Assembly: GCA_029582165.1 (NCBI GenBank)
Contig: CM055890.1
Coordinates: 7,032,787-7,096,786, forward strand
Source of the DNA: Portulaca oleracea
Lineage: Eukaryota > Streptophyta > Magnoliopsida > Caryophyllales > Portulacaceae
DNA: 64,000 bases
Direction: 5' to 3'
This document shows, one piece after another, positions 10,977 through 21,379 of the stretch (positions are counted from its first letter, which is position 1; the number at the start of each line of letters is the position of its first letter). A program made the translations under genes and the position numbers. The notes beneath the pieces were generated by a model. That model had not been told where the DNA came from. It ran no database searches and worked only from the letters and a program-made list of their open reading frames with translations.

Positions 10977-11004
10977 CCTGTGCATTGCACGGGTTTTAGA
11001 CTAG
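10977..11004 (+). mobile_element. Helitron-like 3' terminus 2
   Basis: CCTGTGC-ATT-GCACGGG hairpin (one G-T wobble) followed by TTTTAGA and CTAG, 100 bp after terminus 1. The two ends resemble each other in hairpin and spacer, as in tandem or nested Helitron copies. Confidence 0.5.
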
Positions 11005-11006
11005 TA

Positions 11007-11066
<60 letters not shown>

Positions 11067-11107
11067 GTAATAATAATAACAATAATAACAATAATATTAA
11101 TAACGAA

Positions 11108-11144
<37 letters not shown>

Positions 11145-11200
11145 CAACAATAATAATAATAATAATAACAATATTAATAATGAAACACTAATAATAATAA
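11005..11200. repeat. (TAA)n microsatellite with interruptions
   Basis: Long runs of AATAAT with scattered GTAATA, ACAATA and ATATTAATAA interruptions, in two blocks separated by AACGAAATAG. Confidence 0.95.
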
Positions 11201-11464
11201 TAACATAATTCATCCATTAACACATGAAATTGCCAATATATCCTTACTTCCATGCATGTATAAAATTACTAAAATACCGTTGTTAGTTTCTTAACGGTCC
11301 TACGAGCTCAAGTGTTATCAGAATTAATCGCCAATAAATTTTCAAAAATTAATGGAGTCAATATAAATTATTAACGACGTCACGGTCAACGCATTTGAGT
11401 TTTTCGGGGTTTTACAAATTGATTGTATATATTGAGAAATTTATGGTCAAAATTTTTAAAATTT

Positions 11465-11894
11465 AGGATTATTGGATGATAATACACTGAACTTTAGGGG
11501 TATTGGACAATAATGCACTGAACTTTTTTCTTGGACTCTAATACACTGAACTTTGAGGGTATTGGATAATAACGCACTCAGACCAATTCAGCTGGTGGTT
11601 GACGTGGTGGCTGTCCTATTTTGAGGTGTCGTTTTTCTATTTTTTTTCAGAAAAAGACTTTTGCCGTGTAAGAAAGTACACATAAGCAGGATGACTGATA
11701 TATTTTTTTTGGAAAAAAAATAGAAAAACGATACCCAAAGTGGGACAACCACCACGTCAACCACCAGCTGAATTGGTCTGAGTGCATTATTGTCCAATAC
11801 CCTCAAAGTTCAGTGTATTAGAGTCCAAGAAAAAAGTTCAGTGCATTATTGTCCAATACCCCTAAAGTTCAGTGTATTATCATCCAATAATCCT
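11465..11894. mobile_element. Foldback MITE, copy 2 (7-bp target duplication)
   Basis: This 430-bp palindromic element starts AGGATTATTGG and ends with its reverse complement, flanked by perfect AAAATTT (11458-11464 and 11895-11901). It belongs to the same family as 7009-7436. The arms are nearly perfectly complementary, including the inner GACGTGG/CCACGTC part, so this copy looks younger than copy 1. Confidence 0.88.
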
Positions 11895-11910
11895 AAAATT
11901 TAACTATTTA

Positions 11911-12115
11911 CTCCCCCTGTTCCATATTAATTGTCATGTGACAGTATTAATTTCTAGACATATACAATGTTTTAATATATGAAAGTATTACCATTGGATT
12001 CATAACGAAAGATATTATTATAAGAGTATAATGGTGTAACTTTTTGATATAATATACTATAAAAAAAATTTAGTCAAAAATAATATTTTGGACAATTAAT
12101 ATAGAATGAAGGAAG
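11911..12115. mobile_element. Stowaway-like MITE
   Basis: Ends CTCCCCCTGTTCCATATTAA and its approximate reverse complement, flanked by TA (11909-11910, 12116-12117), as in Tc1/mariner-derived Stowaway elements. About 205 bp, noncoding. Confidence 0.8.
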
Positions 12116-12117
12116 TA

Positions 12118-12423
12118 ATTTCTGGAAACATATATAGCGATTTCCAGCTTTTTGGCAATTATGGTAATTACGATAATTCCCGCGATGTGTACCGTACATG
12201 TGGCATGATCACATCTCATACATCAATTTTATTTATTTTCAAATTCTAAAAAGAGTTAAAGATAGATATATAAGATTTGAACTTACAACCTATCTTATAG
12301 TAAACAAATCCCTACCCATTTAACCATGTGTCTTTAACCAATTATTTTTGCAATATTTTGGTATTGTATACAGCATACCTTGGAATTTAAGTTTCAAAAC
12401 CCTTCTGCCTTCCACGATTGACG
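12118..12423. other. Short AT-rich stretch left of the LTR element
   Basis: No gene or clear repeat seen. It is the left flank of the insertion site of the 12429-18950 element. Confidence 0.4.
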
Positions 12424-13079
12424 ATGCCTGTTCGGTTGCGTAAATTGCGGTTTTAAGTAAGGGATGTCGGTCTCAGGGGTGGGTGTCTGGTATTCTTAGA
12501 ATTTGTGGTTTGTTAAGGTTTTTCCCAATACAGAAAGTGATAAATTATATAAATGAAAGCAATTAAATCTAACCTAGGCATGAATCAAAGAAAGCAATTA
12601 AGATGAAAGCAATTAAAAAGCTATAAATAGGAAAGCAATAAAAAGCATGAACAATGAAATTAGGGAAAAGAAATTATACCTTTGATGAACAATCTGCACT
12701 AAACTTCAATCAAGCTTGGATTTTCCCCGAACAAACAAGAAAATCGTGAATTGGGTTACTAAGAATTCCCAAATCCCCAATTGGATCATCCCCACTAAAA
12801 ATGGATTGGGTGAGATTTTCACTAGAAAGCTTTGAAATCAAATCAACAATGGAGATTAGAGAGAAAGAGAGAAAGAGAGAAAGAGAGAGAAAGCTTGTAA
12901 ATACTTCAATGGAAATTTGCTTGAAAGAAGAGTTAAATAACAATTGCAAGAAAACTTGAAGAAAGCTTGAAGAACAATGGAGAAAACTTGAAGAACAATT
13001 TAAGATAGCAATTAAATCTAATCTAATTCTACTCCTAAACTACCTAGGCTCTCTCTTTAATAAGCTGAATACAAGTGGG

Positions 13080-13087
13080 TATTTATA
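13080..13087 (-). promoter_or_regulatory. TATA box in 3' LTR
   Basis: TATAAATA on the minus strand. The matching box in the 5' LTR, which would drive the element transcript, is at 18297-18304. Confidence 0.6.
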
Positions 13088-13164
13088 GAAGAAGGAAAAA
13101 TACAACCCAAAACCCTAGAAATAAATCGCAGCACGCGCGTTAGTTTTTTCGCAGAAAATTGGCT

Positions 13165-13281
13165 CGGGCGAGTCGCCAATGGGCGCGGGCGAGTCGGCCT
13201 ACTGTCCTGCTTCCTTTGGTCTATGTCTTTGCTGCTCCAGAAGGTTGACTCGGGCGAGTCAGAAATGGGCGCGGGCGAGTC
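13165..13281 (-). repeat. Paired CTCGGGCGAG palindromes spaced 21 bp in U3
   Basis: CGGGCGAGTC occurs at 13165 and 13186, then at 13251 and 13272. The core CTCG-GG-CGAG is self-complementary. The 5' LTR copy has the motif at about 18379 and 18400 with a third degenerate copy 21 bp on. All lie 80-200 bp upstream of the minus-strand TATA box. Confidence 0.75.
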
Positions 13282-13762
13282 ACTGTTCTGGGCAGCTTTT
13301 CCCTGCCGACTTCAAACGCACATAACTTCTTCATCCGAACTCCGTTTTAGACCCGTAAGATATCGATGGAAAGCTCTCGGTGTGTACTATAAGCTCCCAA
13401 AATTTCAGACTAATCGGAGTTGTACGAAGGAGTTATAACCCAAAGAGCGAAGGCACACGTATTTCAAACCTTTGAGTCTGTACCGTTCCCCTGTTTTGCG
13501 CCAATCTTGACATGGAATTTCTGACTTCGGTTTCGCCTCGGCTCTCGGCTCGGGTTGACTTAGTTCTCGGCTCGGATTGACTTGGTTTGACTCGGGAAAT
13601 CGCTCGGGATTCCCTAAAAACCTTCAATTAAGCCCAAACTTCTTCTAACTCCTTATTTTCCTACAAAACACTAAATCACTATATCTAATATATACAAAGG
13701 GCTAAAATAAACACAAACACCCTATAAAGGAGATAAAATTCGGCTCGGAACGAGACCGAACA

Positions 13763-13798
13763 CCACTCCAACACAAGGGTTTGCTCGCCCCGAGCAAA
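13763..13798 (-). promoter_or_regulatory. Hairpin and polypurine-like tract by 3' LTR
   Basis: On the minus strand TTTGCTCG-GGG-CGAGCAAA (13780-13798) is followed by CCC and TTGTGTTGGAGTGG (13763-13776), touching the LTR. It has the same order and nearly the same hairpin as 3771-3810. Similar GTGTTGGAGTGGG tracts also occur at about 15012-15026 and 15502-15517. Confidence 0.7.
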
Positions 13799-15699
13799 CT
13801 AAAAACAAAGAAAATGACTAGAAAAAGAAAACTAAAACCCTAACTCACTTTCGCAGGAATCGCGGATGCATTTGGCACATGCATCAAGCCCTTTAAACCC
13901 CCCGGTAGCCCGGGTGGACGAGGTAGGTCTCTGAGGGTTTATAGCAACTATACCCACAAAAGCCCGAGAAAAGAAAAAGGGGAAAGAAAAAGAAGTGAAA
14001 ACCGAAAAACGAAACAAAACAAAAGCAAAGAAAATATTCTCGTCCCCAATCATGCACCTAGTTCCCCAACCCGCCTCAACAATCAATTGGAAGAAGCAAG
14101 TATAAACAAATTAAGACACGAAGGTTGGAAAACTGCCAATCTTTGATATTTTGAACCAAAACACTTCCTGATGAGGAAAACACCTCGTGCATATGTGCAA
14201 GTGGGCTCTAGTCGGTCCTTCCTATCCTAAACGAGACAATCAGAGTTGTTCTCATGCTCAAGCTCGGGATATTCTATCCTACTTCACTCTTGGTTTTTAT
14301 TTCAACCTCTCTTTTCTTTCTTTTTCTTACTTCGCTCTTTTCTTTCTTTTTCTTGCTCTTTCTTACCATTCTTTTGCTCAACTCTTTTTTTCTTTGTCCT
14401 TGCTTCGCTCTTACGCTCTTTTCTTTCCACTCAATCCGTTTTGTGTCTTTTAGAGCGTTTGTGTCGGATTTTGCGGGATTTAAGCACCGGCCTTCGCAAA
14501 GGGTTACCCTCCCTGCTGGGTTTCTCCATACATGAGTCATTGCACTTAAGGGGCATAGGGTGCCGATCCACCCAAACCAACCCATGACGGTAAGCCCGAC
14601 AATAATTATTTAATGCATTAATTAAGAGCTTAAGCAATTGAACAACTAAAACCGTCTAACTTAGGTAAGAATTCACAATTGAAGCGTGTAAGATTTGAGG
14701 AATTCGCTTTCCCATTCCATGTAGGGGTCTAATAGAGATAAGTCATGGCAAAAATCCTTCCTAAGACCTATCATTATTCATACCGGCCGCTTCTAATTGA
14801 TTGAATTAACCGATTAGACAACTATCTACACAACTGTGAACGGAAACATCTTCAAAAAGAAAAAGAAACTTTTGGGTTTTTCACAACATTTCTCCCCTCT
14901 TTTTTTTCTTTCACACAAACACTTTTCAAACTTTTAGACACAAACTAAGAAAAACAAAAACAAGAGACTCAAAAAACTAGGTGATCTACTCATGACAAAT
15001 GGAAAATAGCACCCCCACTCCAACACAAGATATCACAATGTCTCCATCATGAAAAGGGTGTTACAAGTAAGGTAGAAAACCAAGAAAAACATATATAAAC
15101 AAAACACTTATCACATAAAAAGCGGTGGCGACCCGAGCCCACACGGCTCCAACAACCAATATATTCCCAACAATCACACTCAAGGGGTTCGCCACCAAAA
15201 AGGAAAAATCAAGCATGCAACATGGATCAATGATATATTCACATAAAGAGAGTGGAAAGATGTTACCTCGAAGTCTTCAATCAAGCGTATTCAATCCACG
15301 ATCCAAAGAACATCACACATAGGTTAGAAATAAACAAGAAAAGCATACTATGTGTGATGGTTCACATGCAAGATCAAAAAGAAAAACAAACTACACAAGA
15401 CACTAAGGACTAATGAACTAAGAAAACAAACTAAAATATTTACAATACAACTTTCACTCTTTTTTATTTTCTTTGGACTCAAAAACCGGAATGCAAACTA
15501 CCCTCCCACTCCAACACAAAGAGGTTGTCATGTCCTCAAAATAGAAACAGAAGTAGATAAGCAAGCACCCCAAAATAAAAGAAAAAGACTCACACAAAAA
15601 GAAAATAAAAGAAGAAAAGAAAATCGACTCACTAATTAAACACAAAAGGTGAGGAAGGATATTACCTCAAAGGCATCTTATCAAGAAATTCACTCCTTC
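13799..15699 (-). other. 3' noncoding region of the gag-only element
   Basis: No credible gene. It holds two internal copies of the GTGTTGGAGTGGG purine tract (about 15012-15026 and 15502-15517), each preceded on the minus strand by a GGAGACATTGTG or GAGGACATGAC string. It also holds the block at about 13855-13975, which matches 3615-3725 of the left element. Confidence 0.6.
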
Positions 15700-17427
15700 T
15701 CACCTCAAGATATTGGGCATCATGTCAGAACCATTCAACACCCGGAGTAACAAATCATGCATCCTCTCATGCATCTCAGAATGGTAGTGGTAAGAGCACA
15801 CTCGCAATGGCACATCAAAAAACATTAGTGTTCTTAACAGTTTATCAAATGCCTTAGAAAAGTCATAGAAATGATGAAATGCATGAATATACAAGACTTT
15901 CCTAGGCATGGTGAAGTGAGACATGACAAAAGGATCATCCCATTGACTCGTAAATGGAGATTGGGTATACAAATCAACAGGAGAAGACAATACAACACAA
16001 TCATGAACATGCTCATGCGAAGACTTAGATGCAAACAACGGTTCAAACTCAATTTCCATGCAATTTTCATTACTCACAAATTCCAAATCACCACTCTCAT
16101 CCACATAATCATCATAATCGTCAATAGGTGATAAGGAAAACAGAGGGTTAGACCACATCATAACACTCCCAACATCACAAACAAGCACCTCTTCATCTTT
16201 TTCAATATCAGACTCACAAGAAGAACTATCAACATCAAAAGACAAGGGTGCATCATCCAAAGCAACATCAAAAGTGAAAGTGGAAGGTTCAGGGTCATAA
16301 CTCATCGTGAATGACTCATAAAGCATGTTATCATCAAAAGCATCATTGTCAACAACCAAGTTCAAACAATCATGATCAATCCCCAAAGAATTATGCTCAT
16401 CATCACAAATATGCACATCAATGGACTCACATACAAGGGTAGCTAATGCGTCACTAATGCAATGATCCTCAATGAAAGTGAACAAATCGGTATCAAGCAC
16501 ACATTCAATCACAATAGATTCAATTTCACCCTCAACAAGATCATGCTCAATTATATCACAAGCATCATGGCATTCATCAATCTCAACTTTTTCTTCACAC
16601 AAAGGCATGGACAAGGGTGTGGACAATGGTTCGTCATCTAGCATGTTTTCAACTAATTCTACATCATCACACACAAAATCATCATGTTCCTCATGCTCAC
16701 TAGGTGGGGTAAGAGCTAAGGAATCACTAAGCATGCATGGTTGGTTATAATAGTCATCATCTTCATCATACACAGCAGAATCAATTTGCATTTCAGGACT
16801 AAAAGATGATGAATGACCTACTTCAACATTCGAATCAACCAATTGTGAAGAAGGAGTTTCTACCCTACGATTACTCTCATGGACAAATTCACGCATATAC
16901 TCATTCATGTTCGCGCATAATTTTTCTACTTCCGCCTCGAAGGAAGCCATTGTAGCTTGCAAACAAGAAATTGAACTATGATACGGCGAATCACACAAGG
17001 AGCACACAGAAGGAGACGCAACATCGGCACTTTGGGAAAGATCATAACAGTTTTCCACATATCCCCCATCATAAGATTGATCATCAACATACACAGGGTA
17101 TTCACATGATTGTTCAGTTTCGGTCCCAAATGGTGGTGCATAAGGAGGGTGGAAGCTAGGACTTACATTTCGTTGTTCAAACTCATAGGAATCCCTAGAC
17201 AACCATTCAAGTAACTCCCATGCTGGTTCTTCACCTAAACTGGAAAACCCGTAATAATCTAAGAGGTTTCGGGTCTCATAATTCACACCCTCACTAACAA
17301 TTCCCAACAAATTCAATGTATCATAAAAAATGCCATACAATTCACATTGAGCACGATAATCATGTAATCTAGCAAAATACCTCCAAAATATCTCATGCTC
17401 AAATTGGGGGAATTGGGGACTTTCCAT
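15700..17427 (-). CDS. Gag-like acidic protein of the nonautonomous element
   Basis: This intact ORF of 575 aa starts 166 bp inside the primer-binding site. Residues 1-90 are gag-like (LLDYYGFSSLGEEPAWELLE). A CCHC zinc knuckle is visible at C142, C145, H150 and C155 (CSLCDSPYHSSISC), the nucleic-acid-binding signature of retroviral-type gag. Residues about 190-510 form a very acidic, Asp/Glu/Ser-rich region without obvious domain. The last 60 residues are richer in His, Tyr and aromatic positions. Gag normally packages element RNA in cytoplasmic particles; here it is the only protein, so it may package this RNA while a related element supplies pol. The open frame over 1.7 kb, despite decay elsewhere in the window, hints at recent selection or a young insertion. 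The gag assignment rests on the knuckle and position. Confidence 0.75.
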   Translation of the reverse strand: MESPQFPQFEHEIFWRYFARLHDYRAQCELYGIFYDTLNLLGIVSEGVNYETRNLLDYYGFSSLGEEPAWELLEWLSRDSYEFEQRNVSPSFHPPYAPPFGTETEQSCEYPVYVDDQSYDGGYVENCYDLSQSADVASPSVCSLCDSPYHSSISCLQATMASFEAEVEKLCANMNEYMREFVHESNRRVETPSSQLVDSNVEVGHSSSFSPEMQIDSAVYDEDDDYYNQPCMLSDSLALTPPSEHEEHDDFVCDDVELVENMLDDEPLSTPLSMPLCEEKVEIDECHDACDIIEHDLVEGEIESIVIECVLDTDLFTFIEDHCISDALATLVCESIDVHICDDEHNSLGIDHDCLNLVVDNDAFDDNMLYESFTMSYDPEPSTFTFDVALDDAPLSFDVDSSSCESDIEKDEEVLVCDVGSVMMWSNPLFSLSPIDDYDDYVDESGDLEFVSNENCMEIEFEPLFASKSSHEHVHDCVVLSSPVDLYTQSPFTSQWDDPFVMSHFTMPRKVLYIHAFHHFYDFSKAFDKLLRTLMFFDVPLRVCSYHYHSEMHERMHDLLLRVLNGSDMMPNILR

Positions 17428-17592
17428 AACTCTCTTTTTTCTATTTTTCTAATTTTCTATTTTTTTTTCTTTTCATTTCTTTTCTCTCTTTTTTTCGATA
17501 TTCAATTTTTTAGCTACATTTTTCTAGCATAATCAAGAAAGCAATAAACTATGTACACACAAACCAATAACCTAATCTACTAAATAACGCCA

Positions 17593-17610
17593 TCCCTGGC
17601 AACGGCGCCA
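17593..17610 (-). promoter_or_regulatory. Primer-binding site (tRNA-Asp-like)
   Basis: On the minus strand TGGCGCCGTTGCCAGGGA lies one base inside the 5' LTR. This form is familiar from Athila and Tat elements, where it pairs with the 3' end of a tRNA, reported as tRNA-Asp. It sets the element orientation. Confidence 0.8.
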
Positions 17611-17611
17611 T

Positions 17612-18064
17612 TGTTCGGTTGCGTAAATTGCGGTTTTAAGTAAGGGATGTCGGTCTCAGGGGTGGGTGTCTGGTATTCTTAGAATTTGTGGTTTGTTAAG
17701 GTTTTTCCCAATACAGAAAGCGATAAATTATATAAATGAAAGCAATTAAATCTAACCTAGGCATGAATCAAAGAAAGCAATTAAGATGAAAGCAATTAAA
17801 AAGCTATAAATAGGAAAGCAATAAAAAGCATGAACAATGAAATTAGGGAAAAGAAATTATACCTTTGATGAACAATCTGCACTAAACTTCAATCAAACTT
17901 GGATTTTCCCCGAACAAACAAGAAAATCGTGAATTGGATTACTAAGAATTCCCAAATCCCCACTTGAGAGTAGAATTTGTGACCCTTAGCCTTCCTCCTC
18001 ACTAAAAATGGATTGGGTGAGATTTTCACTAGAAAGCTTTGAAATCAAATCAACAATGGAGATT

Positions 18065-18099
<35 letters not shown>

Positions 18100-18950
18100 G
18101 AGAGAGAAAGCTTGTAAATACTTCAATGGAAATTTGCTTGAAAGAAGAGTTAAATAACAATTGTAAGAAAACTTGAAGAAAGCTTGAAGAACAATGGAGA
18201 AAACTTGAAGAACAATTTAAGAAAGCAATTAAATCTAATCTAATTCTACTCCTAAACTACCTAGGCTCTCTCTTTAATAAGCTGAATACAAGTGGGTATT
18301 TATAGAAGAAGGAAAAATACAACCCAAAACCCTAGAAATAAATCGCAGCACGCGCGTTAGTTTTTTCGCAGAAAATTGGCTCGGGCGAGTCGCCAATGGG
18401 CGCGGGCGAGTCGCCAATGGGCGCGGGCGTGTCGGCCTACTGTCCTGCTTCCTTTGGTCTATGTCTTTGCTGCTCCAGAAGGTTGACTCGGTAGTCGTAA
18501 ATGGGCGGGCGAGTCATCGCTCGGGCTTTTCCTGCCGACTTCAAACACACATAACTTCTTCATTCGAACTCCGTTTTAAGCTCCCAAAATTTCAGACTAA
18601 TCGGAGTTGTAACGAAGGAGTTATGACCCAAAGAGCGAAGGCACACGTATTTCAAACCTTTGAGTCTGTACCGTTCCCCTGTTTTGCGCCAATCTTGACA
18701 TGGAATTTCCGACTTCGGTTTCGCCTCGGCTCTCGGCTCGGGTTGACTTAGTTCTCGGCTCGGATTGACTTGGTTTGACTCGGGGAATCGCTCGGGATTC
18801 CCTAAAAACCTTCAATTAAGCCCAAACTTCTTCTAACTCCTTATTTTCCTACAAAACACTAAATCACTATATCTAATATATACAAAGGGCTAAAATAAAC
18901 ACAAACATCCTATAAAGGAGTTAAAATTCGGCTCGGAACGAGACCGAACA
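17612..18950 (-). repeat. 5' LTR of the gag-only Athila-type element
   Basis: 1339 bp, ends as in the 3' LTR. TATAAATA lies at 18297-18304 on the minus strand. Compared with the 3' LTR it has an expanded GA tract (about 18066-18089), a different short segment near 17960-17998, an extra 21-bp motif unit near 18400-18430 and a deletion near 18577. Confidence 0.93.
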
Positions 18951-18955
18951 ATGCC

Positions 18956-19903
18956 CCTGGTAACTGCCTCCGCCGTTCGATGCAGCACAACTTCTCACCG
19001 CCGCTACCGACCAGTTTTCCAATACCAATTTCCGAACGACCGGATGTCACCAGTGCCGGAGAACAACGTTGTTCTCAAACACCGGTCATGCAGAGTGCGA
19101 TTTTATTTCATTTTTTTTATTCACAATCGACTTTGGATGGCGGCGAGGGTAGCAGATCAAGAGTGGCTGGTCTCGGGATTGCATCCGAGCCAGGGAGACT
19201 TGGCCAATTAAAGGAATATTTCTCACAGTAGTTGTACCTCCGGCGAAAGGTCGCCAGAAACAATGGAGGTCGGTGAATTTGTTTCAATCTTTTCATCTGG
19301 TATCCATCATAATCTATTAAATATTAAATATATTAAAACACAAGCTCCTAACTCCTAAAGAAAATCTAAACCTAAAAGAAATAATTTAGAATATTTGGTG
19401 AATTCCAAAGCCAATTCCAAACCTACATAATTTATTATTACATTCATAAATATAATATTAATAAAAATGAAAAAGAAATACCTAAAGTCATTCATAAGTT
19501 ACCAATATTTAATGCTTACAAAATTAGAGCATTTTAAATTTTTCATAAAAGAAAAAGAAATACATAAGGTCATACATACATAAATTAGAAATATCTAATA
19601 CAAAATTAGAGCAATTTTTACTTTTCCTTTCATTAATTTTATTATATTATGACCAGAACCTTAGAAATAAAATATAATAATAGATACTAAAATAAAATTT
19701 TCATGAAAAAATTGTTTCGTATTCTTTTTAATAACTATCTTAGAAAATAAAATTTTTGATTGAAACTACTATATATACTTTTAACAATAAAAAAAATTGA
19801 AATTATATGCAAACTACCAAAACAAGAATAAGAAATTGGAATAAGTATAGATCAAAAAGTTGAATAAGAGGTTTTTGTTTAGGAAAAACATACTCCAAAA
19901 TTT
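18956..19903. other. Right flank of the LTR element; no clear gene
   Basis: 18956-19270 is GC-richer than its surroundings, with a short open frame at 18980-19231. I recognise no domain, and the frame has no continuation left of the insertion. It could be an exon remnant of a disrupted host gene. 19270-19900 is AT-rich with no feature seen. Confidence 0.35.
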
Positions 19904-20057
19904 TATTCCCAAGAAACCGACAACTGTCCATCTGAGATCACAAGGTTAGCAATCTCAGAAGGAAAGGAGTCGGACCAATCAAAACTCTATCCAGATCTAG
20001 CTGCCATTTTGGCAAGCCATTGGCCACTCCATTACATCTCCTTTTGCAAAAACTAAA
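19904..20057 (-). pseudogene. LINE RNase H C-terminus (3' half, separated by the MULE)
   Basis: The minus strand reads FSFCKRRCNGVANGL and, after a one-base shift, FDWSDSFPSEIANLVISDG ending at a stop at 19904. This matches the usual C-terminus of the plant L1 RNase H-like domain (SFxxRxCNxxANxLAK...). The upstream half lies at 28333-28790, and the two are separated exactly by the MULE at 20058-28332. Confidence 0.75.
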
Positions 20058-20270
20058 GGGCTTTGATATTCGTCGCCCCCCTTTTTACTAATGTCGTCCC
20101 TTAAAAGACATTTTTTACCCTTGGCCTCTCTCTCTCCTGTCTCTCTCTCTCTCCTCTCCATCATCCTCTCAAATTCTCTAAACCTCATTTCTCTCAAAAA
20201 TCTCTAAAATTGTGTTATGTTTTTGAAATTGAATCTAAAATGTCAAGGGAAGGTGACAAATCATCTGAAG
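20058..20270 (+). repeat. Left terminal inverted repeat region of the MULE
   Basis: The segment runs from the terminal GGG through the CT-rich 5' leader. It is diverged but similar to the reverse complement of about 28110-28332. It contains the probable promoter and 5' UTR of the transposase gene, whose ATG is at 20240. Confidence 0.6.
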
Positions 20271-20278
20271 AGGAGGAG

Positions 20279-21379
20279 GTTAGTTTGTAAAAAAAAAAAA
20301 ATTGTAAATTTAGTAAAAATTCGTATTTTCCGGAAAATTTCCGGAAAACTTCGCATGGACTGTGCGGCAACCACCGCCATGTCGCCGTGATCCACGTGCG
20401 GCACCAGTGGCGGTTTGCCGGCAAAATCGTGCGGCATTGGCGGCGGTTTGTTGGCAAATTCGTGCGGCACCAGCATTTCCAGTTTTTTTAAATAATTATT
20501 ATTATGAATATTATTATTAAATTTATAGTTATTATTATTATTATTAATGTTATTGTTATTAATTGTTAATTTTTTTCAAAATATATATTGTATTATTATT
20601 GTTATTATTGTTGTTAATTTTATTGTTATTGTTATTATTAATTTTTTTTTGTAATTGTTAATATTGTTGTTATTATTATTAATAATGTTGTTGTAAATGT
20701 TATTCTAATTGTATTTATTGTACTTTTTACTTGAGGTGTTTATTATTATGATTATTAATAAATAATGTGTTTATTGTAATTGTTACTTGAAGTGTTAATT
20801 ATTATGATTATTAATATTATTATTAATAATATTTAGAGTTTAGGGTTTAGGTTTATGAATGTAATTGTTAATATTATTGTTATTAATATTATTGTTATTA
20901 TTATTATTATTAATAACGTTATTGTTATTGTCATTGTTATTGTCATTGTTATTCTAATTGTTTATTGTAATTGTTACTTGAAATGTTAATTATTATTATG
21001 ATTGTTATTATTATTAATAATATTTATTATTTGAATAAATAATCAGTTTAGGGTTTAGGGTTTAGGGTTTAATAAATAATGTGTTTAATGTAATGAAATT
21101 GTTACTTGAAGTAATAATTATTATGATTATTAATATTATTATTATTATTGTTATTGTTGTTGTTATTATTATGTTTGTTATTATGATTACTAATATCAGT
21201 ATTATTATTATTATTATTGCTACCGTTGCGAATAATTGTTATAATTGGTATTATCACTTTTGTTGTAATTAGTTGTCTGGCAATGTTTGGAAATGTTAGT
21301 GAGTAGTTTCGTTGTTAATTATTGTAGTATAATTTGGTTAAGATTGGGATAATTAATGAATGTGACATTGTTCTGCAGG
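20279..21379 (+). other. Proposed first intron of the transposase gene (repeat-rich)
   Basis: It begins GTTAGT and ends TTCTGCAG. It contains GC-rich TGCGGCA/GGCGGTTTG repeats (20341-20480), long (TTA)n-type sequence (20500-21290) and telomere-like TTTAGGG runs at 20838-20854 and 21047-21070. Confidence 0.55.
21047..21070 (+). repeat. Telomere-like repeat TTTAGGG x3
   Basis: Three perfect plant telomere units plus TTT. A shorter run lies at 20838-20854, and inverted counterparts lie at 27438-27464 and about 27127-27165 near the other end of the same element. Confidence 0.85.

Larger units (their letters stand above)
12429..13762 (-). repeat. 3' LTR of the gag-only Athila-type element
   Basis: 1334 bp, bounded by TGTTCGGTTG and GAGACCGAACA. 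On the minus strand a TATAAATA box lies at 13080-13087. Upstream of it are CGGGCGAGTC motifs at 13165, 13186, 13251 and 13272, giving two pairs each spaced 21 bp. A GA-rich microsatellite lies near 12855-12892. Confidence 0.93.
12429..18950 (-). mobile_element. Complete nonautonomous Athila-type LTR retrotransposon (gag-only)
   Basis: Two LTRs (12429-13762 and 17612-18950) share the same TGTTCGG...CCGAACA ends and are flanked by the 5-bp target duplication ATGCC (12424-12428 and 18951-18955). Orientation is minus. A primer-binding site lies inside the right LTR (17593-17610), the 575-aa ORF reads leftward, and a purine tract lies beside the left LTR. Total length is 6522 bp. There is no protease, reverse transcriptase, RNase H or integrase, so mobility would need a partner element. 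This layout is known as TR-GAG or LARD-like. The noncoding 3' region resembles that of the element at 1-5454. LTRs differ by scattered substitutions and small indels, including one near 17960 and others near 18480-18580, so the insertion is not very recent. Confidence 0.92.

Noticed and set aside
13433..13627. 64-aa minus-strand frame, repeated at 18621-18815
   Set aside because: It is LTR sequence present in both LTRs, made by TCGGCTCGG repeats; no domain.
14187..14587. Overlapping frames rich in FLFFSLS
   Set aside because: They are polypyrimidine stretches in the noncoding 3' region of the Athila-type element.
18980..19231. 83-aa frame next to the LTR insertion as a host exon
   Set aside because: It has no recognisable domain, no extension across the insertion site and no clear splice context. 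It is kept only as a possibility in the flank entry.
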